Source: Ampelocalamus luodianensis (Eukaryota; Streptophyta; Magnoliopsida; Poales; Poaceae). From it: a DNA stretch of 64,000 bases. The DNA lies in assembly GCA_036346255.1 (NCBI GenBank), contig CM070629.1, positions 54,062,916-54,126,915 on the forward strand, given 5' to 3'. The notes beneath the pieces are model-generated. The model worked only from the letters and a program-made list of their open reading frames with translations. It did no database searches and had not been told where the DNA came from. Both the position numbers and the translations under genes were made by a program. Position 1 is the first letter of the stretch, and each line of letters begins with the position of its first letter. Shown one piece after another: positions 55,500-64,000 of the stretch.

Positions 55500-57250
55500 T
55501 CTTTAGCCTTGTCAATAACATTCACATCTTCATTGTCTTTAAGCCTTGAGATTCTTCTCGGATGAGATACCCCCTACCACCCTGATGCTGATCAGGATCT
55601 CCAGATTGGCTCTCCATTTCTTGACTGTCTACTATCATCACCCCAACTTGTCTTGCAAAATTTTCAGGATCTGATTCTTGAGTTCCAAAAGCTTCCAATC
55701 CTTCACTGCTTGAGAGCTGCACTTTCTCTTGGCTTTCATCTACCACACTATTTTCCTAATTATCTATCTTGTTCAGCTCCTGGTTCACCTGAACATCTAG
55801 TCCGATCTTCTTAGATGACAACAACTGTTGATCCTTTTTTGCACAGGCTTGAGTATTGACAACCTCAAGCTCAAATTGGTGGGAAGAATCTTCTGACACA
55901 TTTTGTTGAAGTCCCATTGGAGGAACTCTTACTTCCTTCGGTAAAACATTGCCCACCCTTGGTTATCCCATACCAACTATACCTTCTGACTTCCAAGGAG
56001 GATGCTCAGCAGCACCCACACTCTTATGTCTTTTAGAATCCCTAGCTTGTAAATCCTCAGCTTCTATAGTCTTGTTTTTTTTTTATCTCCACTAGATATT
56101 GTAGTATGTGCAGGACTTTCATTCTTCGACAAACCTATCTCAACCACTTATTCTACTTTGAAGAATATGTCATAAATCAGCATCTTAGGAGTGGTGACTT
56201 CAGATTTTTGCAGGGATCCTTGACCCCTATCTTCATCCTGATCACATCATGAGCTTCTAGCACTTCCATGTCCACCTCCTGAACCATTCCCAAGGATGAT
56301 CCAATTTCACACAAAGCCTGATAACTCTTCATAGTGTCAGGGACCCCAGAAACTCTGACTCACACACTATGCAATTTTTGAGAAGCCATGGTTTCAGGAG
56401 TCCATCTAGAGACACTTACTTGGGTACCAGATCCTCTTAAGGTCACAAAAGAAAAAGGTGAAACCTCTCCTGTTCTAGCTATATATGGGAATTTCACCAG
56501 AAAAACTCCAAGACCATTCTCCCAAGCATGCCATTCCCACTTCCAAGGAAAAGTCAACTCAAATCATAAGCTGACTACTGAGCATTAAGATTTCCAGCCA
56601 CAACCTTGACCAAGGCCATATAATTATTTCTATCTTCCATGACGAATTCTCTAGCATGATCAGCCACAAAACACCCATACCTGAAGCTGCATACCCCACA
56701 AACCTAGCCACAGGCTTAGATTGTCTCAACCATGCACATTTGGAAGATATATGGGAATCTTTGCCACAAACATCACATAAAACCTTGTTAGGACACTCCT
56801 TAAGACTGTGACCCTTCTCCTAACATTTGTAACGAGTAACCTTGGATAACTCACCAACTATAGGAGCAAGATCAACACTTATCTCAATGAGCTGTGCAGG
56901 AAGATCTTGTTGATTTAAATCATTGTCCAAATGGGAAGAAGATTGATCCAAAGCTTATTGATGCTGAAACTGATCATTCTTAGAAGAAATTTGCCCACCT
57001 TGCCAACTTTGCTGCCCCAAATTATGTCCCAGATGTTGCACACTCTCTTGGGACTAAAACATCTTATTACTCTTATACAATTGAGAAGTGTCATGTCAAG
57101 TCCTTTGATTAGCCAACTTGCTTTGAAATTGTTGTTGATTCTGAAACAGCTTTTGATTCTACTGAAATCGATGATGATCTTGAAAACCACCATGTGGTAG
57201 TGGTCTTTGCATATTCGGTTGATGCGGGCGATTGTTACAGAACTAGGGAG
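55500..57250 (-). pseudogene. LINE ORF1 remnant
   Basis: Fragments include LGVFLVKFPYIARTGEVSPF (56557-56360), similar to the nucleic-acid-binding part of plant LINE ORF1. Upstream on the minus strand are Cys-rich zinc-knuckle stretches (near 56830-56740: C-x2-C...H...C pattern) and a Gln/Asn-rich N-terminus. Stops occur throughout. Confidence 0.55.
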
Positions 57251-57727
57251 GGGGTGATTTTGATTTTGCTAAGAACAAACATACTGCAAACCTAGAAACT
57301 GATCGTCCCGCTGGAACTGTTGCTGTCGAGGGGCTCCCTGATTTACTCGCTATTGATTTTGAGTCAAATGTTGCGACTACGGATTCGGCACCGACGAATG
57401 TGCAGTAGGCATCTGTAAAGGGTTGAAACTGTGGCCCATCTCAGGACGATGCAACTACTCACCCCCATGCCCTGCTCCATTGAATCGTCCCCCAAACCGT
57501 CCCCCTTGATCACCACAACCCAACATGGCTTGATTTTGGTTTGGCACTTCTGCAGTTACCTCCAAAAAATCCCTAGGATTGCCCTGGATTGTGCCAAACC
57601 AAGCCTTCTCTCCGCATCTCGATCCAATCCGTGGCCACTAGTTCCAGAAATTCGAGACACTAGTTTTCGATTCCTCTACTCTCTGAGGAATTGAGCACCA
57701 CCCACCGCAGTAGCTAACCCTAGAGAG

Positions 57728-60320
57728 AGAGACATTGTGTGTGTGGCGCCCCGTGTCCTTACCCCAAAGGGTAATCACACTTAGGCAAACAGATTACTAT
57801 TCATCTACCTGGTAGAACACCGCTCTGATGAATAATAAGTCTTATCAGAGTCTACGCAGCAGAACAATAAGATAGAAACTGTACTTTTATTACAGTAGTA
57901 GCCACGCAAGGCTATTTTTATTACAGTAGTAGCCACGCAAGGATATGGTCTTTACAAGTAGTAATTTACAACTTCAAAATGGGACTGAAACCCCTCGCTT
58001 GACTTCCCTGCTCCTCCGATCGTCTACTCGTCCCACACGTCGAATATGGAGTCCATCTCGCCCTGGTCCTCGCAGCTCACGTCCTTACTGCCTATGGTCT
58101 CATCGATACCTGCGCGTCCATCGTTCCACGCGGGGTAGTTCCCGGCCGGACTAGAATCTAAGTAAAGGGGAGAGATAGCAAGAGTGAGTACTAGTGTACT
58201 CAGCAAGCATTAATATAAAAAATGCACCTTATGACTCTACCTCTTATCCTTATCATATTCCTACCTCTTCTCTTGTTCTGAAAATAGTCATCACAATTTA
58301 GGTTGCAAATTTTAATTTTGAAAAGACTACTTGTCACTCGAATAGAAGATAGACCCCTGGTGGTTCCCGTAGACTCTAATCCAGGAGACTGGCATGAATT
58401 TATGATTTGATATAGCATTGTGTAGGCTTGTACCACTTTACTCATAGCTATTCTGAGCTTCTAGTTGAACCAGGTTCCCAACATTTCCTTTGATACGGGT
58501 TCGAGTTTAGAATACAGAACATTTTTAGGTTACGTGATTAAGTCTCCACCCATTACTTTCCGTTGGTGTTGACCTTGTCACGGTGACCTAGTCATCCACT
58601 GAGTTCCAGTAATGTTGGTTGGGCTAGCTCACCAGTCCCCAACACTCCACCGTGGTTGGGTCGGCTCTCTTCTTGTTCCCACCACTCTACTGTGTGCTCC
58701 TACTTACCCGTTGTGGAGAACATAATTACGTAACAAGGTAGCATTTTCTGCCCACCGAAATGGGAAAATGGTTGGCACTTAATTTACGGCCCTTGATCTG
58801 AGTAAAAGTTTTGTTTGTCCTTATATTATAACCATATGTAAAAGGATCCCGCCTCTTGCCTCTTCTCTTTCCTTGCCCAGGGTTCCTTTTACCAATCTTA
58901 TTAACTCTCTTCTTGTACAACGGCTCTCTTCCAGTTGTACGGCTTTTATCTTCTTCTTATCTTTTCTTCTTCTTGCCCTCTTTAACCGATTTGATTTTGA
59001 GATATAGTTTTTTGATGCAATGCATATATGATACAGCAATATACGGTGTACATTTAATATAACTATATTTATACTCAAAAGTAAGCTTGCCCTGGTAGTT
59101 GTAATAAAAAGCGGCGTCGATGTACTCTGGATCAGCGACTCCTGCCTACGATGGATCGACTGCTGCAATATATGTAGACGCGAATAATACTCAAATAAAT
59201 ACTTAGTCAATTTTTGGGATGATATTATGCATACATAAGTTAGTGCATTTTATTTAATTAGCATATATTAATTTAATAACATTTTTTAGGTCCCCGCTAA
59301 GTTAGTGCTCCCTAAGTATGGCCATTCTACGGTCTATTCACCCTAGGGTCGAAGTTATCGAAGCAAGCGTTTATCGCACGGAAAATAAAATACTACTCAT
59401 ACTCGTATTTTATTAAGTCTACCAATTTTATTCACGTAAAAACGCCTACTTGATTTTATTAAGTTGCGCACTATTTTATTTAATTCTCTAATTAGGCTCT
59501 GAGTTTATTTATTTATTTATTTATTTTAATTTGATTAAATTATTTTTTAACGTAACCTGTTATCTACTTAATTTAGTGGTTTAACTGGTGATTTATTTAT
59601 TTAAAAAGTCTCATATTAATATTTTACACCTTTTCTTATTTTTATTTTAGACCGGTCTGTGTGCTGTTATTCACCTGCACGGGGTTCAAAAATTACCCTA
59701 CTTTTAATTTTTCTATCGATCAATCTGCTGCTAAATATTCTAACGCGGTCTAAAAATTCATACTTCTGGCGAATCGTCCGAAACTTGCACGTATGCTACG
59801 AAAGTGTTCTCTCTTTTTATCTGTATTTTTTAAATAAAATTTTTATTCCTATTTTTCCTTCTCTTCTCTTCTCTTTTCTTTTCTTTTCTTTACCTTACTT
59901 TCTCTCTCCTACCCTATCTATTCATTCTTTAATGCCAAAAACTCCTGGCCACATCTATTGTTCAGCCAAACACTACCCACGAGGCTCATCTTCTATGCCT
60001 CTTCCTCACTTGCCTGCTCCCTCTTCCCCTTTCTCCATGACTTCTCTCTAGAGCTTGCTCCCTCAGCTCCTCATCCCTCCGGTCGGCTTTCCCTAGCGCC
60101 ATGGTTTTCCTCCTGCGCGTCGCTGCCACCGGTGGCTCGGCGCCCGCGCGGTGACTCTCCCCTAGGCCCAGTCCTCACCCGTGGCCTGCTCCTCCCTCTA
60201 CGCCACGCCTCCCTGCTGCCGGCCGTCCGTCGCCGCCGCTAGCTTGGTCCTCGGCCCGGTCTGGTTCCTCGATCGGCTCGCCACTCGACTGCGCCGCTTG
60301 ACCTTGGCCCACAGTGAAGA
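57728..60320 (-). repeat. Gypsy LTR remnant, minus orientation
   Basis: Non-coding. It starts TGTGTGTGTGGCGCCCCGTG in plus coordinates. GAGTGAGTACTAGTGTACTC at 58170-58195 is the LTR landmark shared (inverted) with the solo LTR at 43896. A 26-bp unit ending GTAGTAGCCACGCAAGG is duplicated at 57893-57944. The part from 59840 is CT-rich and then GC-rich. A copia LTR begins at 60321, so the right edge is not original. Frames such as 59659-60051 are composition-driven. Confidence 0.5.
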
Positions 60321-60557
60321 TGTTGGAGAAAACGTACTTAGCGATTTATTAGAAGCCATTTGCTTATATGGAGTACAGGGAGGTGTGATCGATTGGAAAC
60401 CAGATCACATACATGCCAAAATATCGCTGCCCAACAGATGGCAAGCTAATCTCCTAAACATGGAACATATCTCCTGTGATTGGCCGTGGTCTCCGGATGG
60501 GTTGGTGGTGGCGTGCGGGACATGCACGTAACGTGCATGGTCTTTGTTTGGCTAACA
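60321..60557 (-). repeat. Copia 3' LTR with polypurine tract
   Basis: 237 bp, in plus coordinates TGTTGGAGAAAACG to TTTGGCTAACA. The minus-strand tract TGCGGAGGGG (60558-60567) abuts its start. Confidence 0.8.
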
Positions 60558-61264
60558 CCCCTCCGCAGTTGCAACAGGAGCAGGACGGACGTTCAAACTG
60601 GAACAAAATTCCCGAAAGATAGCTATAGGGAGACCCTTGGTGAAGACATCGGCGTACTGTGAGCTTGTGGGTACATGAAGCATACGCACCTCACCGAGAG
60701 CCACGCGCTCACGCACGAAGTGCAGATTGATCTCGACATGTTTCGTTCGCTGATGTTGGACGGGGTTAGTCGAGAGATAAACTGCACTAATGTTGTCGCA
60801 AAAGACAACAGTGGCGTGTTGAAGAGGGCGATGTAGTTCGACGAGTAGTTGACGGCTTGATGAGGACTCGGCGGCGGCGTTGCAGCGGCGACGATACTGC
60901 GCCCGGCCTTCGAGCGAGACCGTCATTGCTACTTGGACGACCATGAAATAAGGTTATCATCGAGGAAAACACCATATCTCGAAGTAGACTTGCGGGTGTT
61001 AGGACACCCGGCCCAGTCAGCGTCGGTGTAGGTGATGAGCGAAGTTGGTGAAGTCCGATGTAGTTGTAAGCCATGGTCGACGGTGCCCTTGAGATAGCGA
61101 AGGATGTGTTTCAGAAGATTGGCATGAGGCTCCCACAGGTCGTGCATGTGAAGGCATGCTTGTTGAACGGCGTACGCGATGTCCGGACGAGTGAAAGTCA
61201 GGTACTGGAGGGCACCAGCGATGCTCCTGTAATTAATGGCATTAGCCACTGGGTTGCCGGCCAC
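60552..61264 (-). pseudogene. Copia RNase H remnant
   Basis: Reads INYRSIAGALQYLTFTRPDI, YTDADWAGCPNTRKSTSRYG and, in another frame, TVVFCDNISAVYLSTNPVQH and DVFTKGLP. These are copia RNase H landmarks in correct order. Confidence 0.85.
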
Positions 61265-61270
61265 TCGGAG

Positions 61271-62143
61271 CTAGGCATTGGTGTCGACTGGAGTACTGCA
61301 GGGGTGGCAGTTAGTCATGCCAGCATGAGCAAGGAAGTCCTCGATGTACTGGCACTGTGAGAGGAAAAAGCCAGAGGTGGTGCACTGTACGGAGACGACG
61401 AGGAAGAAATGCAAGTCACCGAGGTCCTTCAGTGAAAATTCGCAGTCAAGCGAACTAATCACCTGTCGTAGGAGAGTCGGTGACGACGTAGTGAGCACAA
61501 TGTCGTCAACGTACAGTAGGAGGTAGACGGTGTCGTTGTTATGCCAGTATATGAAAAACGAGGGATCCGCCTTGGACGCCGTGAAGCCCAGCGAGGCAAG
61601 GTAGGTTGCAAAGCTACTGAACCAAGCCCGTGGAGCTTGCTTGAGGCCGTAGAGGGGCCGGTGGAGGCGACAGACGTGCGTGCTATGTGTTGGGTTGACA
61701 AAGCCAGACGGTTGTTGACAGTAGACGACCTCAGTGAGCGTGTCGTTGAGGAAGGCGTTGTTGACGTCGAGTTGATGCACCGGACAACCGTTAGCCAGTG
61801 CAATGGTGAGGACGGTGCGTACGGTGGCCGGTTTGACAACCGGGTAGAACGTCTCACCGAAGTCAACACCAGGGCGTTGAGAGAAGCCCTGGAGTACCCA
61901 TTGTGCCTTGTATCAATCCAAGGAGCCATCGGGCTTCAACTTGTGTCGAAAAATCCACTTTCCTAAAACAACATTAGTACCTGGAGGTTTTGGAACAAAT
62001 ACCCATGTGTTGTTAGTTTGTAAGGCATCAAACTCGCGCTGCATGGCGAGGCACCAATTCTCGTCGTTAAGCGCGGCACGGTGGTGCGTGGAATCGGTGA
62101 GGGGACGTCCATGTGGAGGTTCAGCCGGTCCACGGGAAATCAA
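61271..62143 (-). pseudogene. Copia reverse transcriptase remnant
   Basis: Reads WVFVPKPPGTNVVLGKWIFR, then HQLDVNNAFLNDTLTEVVY, PLYGLKQAPRAW and catalytic LLLYVDDIVLTT. The Y-V-D-D is intact. An in-frame stop after KPDGSLD and a frameshift near 61930 break it. Confidence 0.87.
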
Positions 62144-62751
62144 AAACCACGCTTACCACGTGTGGTCATCGTGTGATCATTGACCACCGGGGTAATGGCC
62201 TGAGCCGCATGTGGTGGAGGTGTTGTTGCGACGTCCGACAAAGTCACAGCGCGGCGCAGAGAGTGCGCGCTGCTGCTGGTAGGTCGCAGCGCCCGCCAGC
62301 AGAGGGTCACGCGGCTTTCTTTGGGTAGTCGCAGGTGTCAGCGCAGGAAGCTGCGTAGCCTGCTGAGGAGCTACATGTGCCAACGCAGTAGACTACGTGG
62401 CCTGTAGGTGAGGCACGGGTGCGGTATCCGGGTGGGACTGGGGCACTAATGTATGCTGGAGTGGTGCAGGCACGAGAGAGGATGCGGGTGCCCTGGGACA
62501 TGTGATAGGTGGTAAAGCGGCAGCTGGTGCATGTGTAGCGTGTGACAGGAAATCGAAGTCCGCAGGGACCGGGGGATTAGGTTACTCGAAAAAAGGGAAT
62601 GAAAATTCATCAAAAGTGACGTGGCGAGATATGATGATGTGGTTTGTGGTGAGATCAAGGCAGCGATACCCCCAGTGGTTAGCCGGATATCCCAAAAAAA
62701 ACGCAAGCCGCAGAACGTGGTGCGAGCTTATGAGCGGCAGTGGCGGATAGG

Positions 62752-63494
62752 TTAGGATAACACCGAATACTCGGAGATGCGAGTAGTCGGGAGGAGTGCC
62801 AAAAAGAGTCTGGTGTGGGATACCGAAGTTGAGTGATTTTGTGGGTGTAGATTAAGAAGATAAGTGGCGGTGTGAAGTGCCTCGACCCAGTAGGAAGGTG
62901 GCATGCTAGCTTGGAACAGAAGGGAACGTAGGATGTTGTTGGTAGTACGAATGATGCGTTCCGCCTTACCGTTTTGTTGAGATGTGTGTGGACATGACAT
63001 ACAGAGTGCGATGCCATGGGAGAGAAGGTGTAGGCGCATGGCTTGATTATCGAATTCGCCACCATTGTCACATTGGATGCTACGCACAGTGGCGGAAAAT
63101 TGGGTGCCTGTATGAGCAAAGAAATTGCGGAGTGTGTCGTACACATCAGACTTTAGGTGAAGTGGGAATGTCCACAGATAATGAGTAAAATCATCGAGGA
63201 TGACTAGATAATACTTGTAGCCAGAGATGCTAGGGACGGGCGAGATCCAGAGATCATAGTGTATCAATGCAAAGTTTTATTAGTGCGAGTAGTAGATGCA
63301 TAAAATGGCAGACATGCATGGCGGCCTAATTGGCACGCATGACACAAAAAGTCTGTCAAGGCTTTAGTACATGAAATATGAGATGCACTGGCTAGATGCA
63401 TGAAGCCTGAAGACCAAGATGACCGAGTCGTCGATGTCACAAGGTGGAGAAAGGTGTGGTGACTGCAAGAGCATGTGAGGTGGGCGGCGGCCAA
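62752..63494 (-). pseudogene. Copia integrase remnant
   Basis: Includes a Cys/His part (CHACQLGRHACLPF), then YKYYLVILDDFTHYLWTFPL, IQCDNGGEFDNQAM and CPHTSQQNGKAERIIRT, with the D, D and E of the catalytic core visible. Frameshifts occur at both ends. Confidence 0.85.
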
Positions 63495-63911
63495 CGGAGA
63501 GGATAGAGGTCACCACAGCTATTGCACCTGATGATCACGTTCTTGGTTTGAAGGTCCTTCACAGAAAGGCCAAAAGGGTCAAACTCAACTGAGACGTGAT
63601 TATCTAAAGTGAAACGATGAACAAGAACATTGTTTAACTGAAAACAGTGGGATGGAGTGTGGAGAGATGTTGTGCCAGTGTGAGTGATTGGAATACGGGA
63701 ACCATAACCGACAATAGCATATTGTGCTGCAGCGGAAGAATTGCGAGAGGTGGAGGAAAGAGTACCATGATCCGAGGTCATGTGAGCGGACGCCCCGAAG
63801 TCCATATACCAATCAGAAGATGGTGGTGCCAGCGTCATGGTGTTGAATGCATGCATGAGCTGGTTTTGGTCCCATGAAGCGGTTGGCGTGTAGGAGGGGA
63901 GGCAGGCACGC
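63495..63911 (-). pseudogene. Copia protease remnant
   Basis: The minus frame reads WYMDFGASAHMTSDHGTL, where the usual D-T/S-G-A triad has become D-F-G-A, then YAIVGYGSRIPITHTG and DNHVSVEFDPFGLSVKDL. The upstream gag end is cut at 63911. Confidence 0.75.
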
Positions 63912-64000
63912 TGTAACACCCTGGTCTTTGAAGCTTTCTGGATTTTCAAAATAAAGCGAACCAGTTGTTTTCCTTGGAGTCTAAAAGCTTAAACTGAGAT
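63912..64000 (+). mobile_element. Start of another gypsy-type LTR, running off the window
   Basis: TGTAACACCCTGGTCTTTGA begins abruptly inside the copia coding region. TGTAACACCC/ATCCC starts are typical of large gypsy LTRs in grasses. Only 89 bp are visible. Confidence 0.55.

Larger units (their letters stand above)
52490..57700 (-). mobile_element. Degenerate L1-type LINE, 3' truncated
   Basis: On the minus strand: an ORF1 with zinc-knuckle remnants (about 57250-56360), a Ser/Gln-rich stretch, then ORF2 with endonuclease (54.7-54.4 kb) and reverse transcriptase (53.5-52.5 kb). The sequence stops soon after the RT palm, without the zf-RVT tail or a poly(A) end. The 5' end lies near 57.7 kb but is not sharply defined. 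Many stops and frameshifts make it an old copy. Confidence 0.8.
60321..63911 (-). mobile_element. Ty1-copia element, minus strand, 5' part cut off
   Basis: The 3' LTR (60321-60557) with adjoining purine tract is followed, going up the coordinates, by RNase H, RT, integrase and protease remnants. At 63912 the sequence switches to another LTR start (TGTAACACCC), so gag and the 5' LTR lie beyond a nested insertion, outside the window. Frameshifts and stops are frequent. The five bases GAAGA before 60321 would be one side of its target duplication. Confidence 0.85.

Noticed and set aside
59659..60242. Open frames of 94-130 codons before the copia at 60321
   Set aside because: CT-rich and GC-rich LTR-like sequence; hydrophobic or proline-rich translations follow from composition.

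Overview
This is nuclear DNA from a flowering plant, almost certainly a grass (Poaceae). The evidence is two plant-type host genes, a dense nest of Ty1-copia, Ty3-gypsy, LINE, Mutator-like and hAT-like elements, Tourist-like MITEs with TTA target sites, and a BARE/Angela-type LTR opening. The genus cannot be named from the sequence alone.

Host genes. Two genes look intact. (1) A clade-3-like glutamate receptor-like channel (GLR) lies on the minus strand at 14284-22677. It has five exons, and its splice sites join into one 923-codon frame. Its last intron, originally about 69 bp, now holds a 5.03-kb Ty1-copia element in the same orientation as the gene. (2) RPN6/PSMD11, a 26S proteasome lid subunit, lies on the plus strand (single coding exon 37151-38431). 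It has a 5'UTR exon near 32.6-32.9 kb and a 5'UTR intron of about 4.2 kb that contains an internally deleted Ty3-gypsy element. A short GC-rich stretch at 51.3-51.75 kb may be an orphan host exon.

Layout. 1-1.1 kb: a repeat with a LINE 3' fragment, seen again at 28.2-29.3 kb. 1.1-3.1 kb: Angela/BARE-like copia LTR, primer site and leader. 3.1-5.05 kb: unassigned LTR-like debris. 5.05-13.03 kb: an old Ale/Retrofit-type copia with both LTRs, itself carrying a 772-bp solo LTR. 13.1-13.4 kb: Tourist-like MITE. 14.3-22.7 kb: GLR with the young copia in intron 4. 23-28.2 kb: a Mutator-like (MULE) region with no transposase. It carries the tail of a plant-mobile-domain gene and two divergent GRF-zinc-finger-like genes around an interstitial telomere-like tract. 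28.2-32.4 kb: repeat copy B and LTR remnants. 32.4-38.7 kb: RPN6. 39.45-43.23 kb: a complete MULE with a 10-bp target duplication and a decayed MuDR-type transposase. 43.35-49.7 kb: a hAT-like element split by a 5.2-kb solo LTR and holding a MITE. 49.7-51.25 kb: copia LTR, gag start and a TA microsatellite. 51.8-52.4 kb: Tourist-like MITE. 52.5-57.7 kb: L1-type LINE (minus). 57.7-60.3 kb: gypsy LTR remnant. 60.3-63.9 kb: copia (minus), cut by a further LTR that runs off the window.

Themes. Several elements keep long open frames broken mainly by stop codons that C-to-T or G-to-A changes can explain, as expected for old methylated transposons. Several unrelated element families carry arrays of short, nearly palindromic units near their ends or in their LTRs. 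The two MULEs share terminal sequence but have swapped the core of these palindromes. Nothing points to a bacterial-type operon or CRISPR system.
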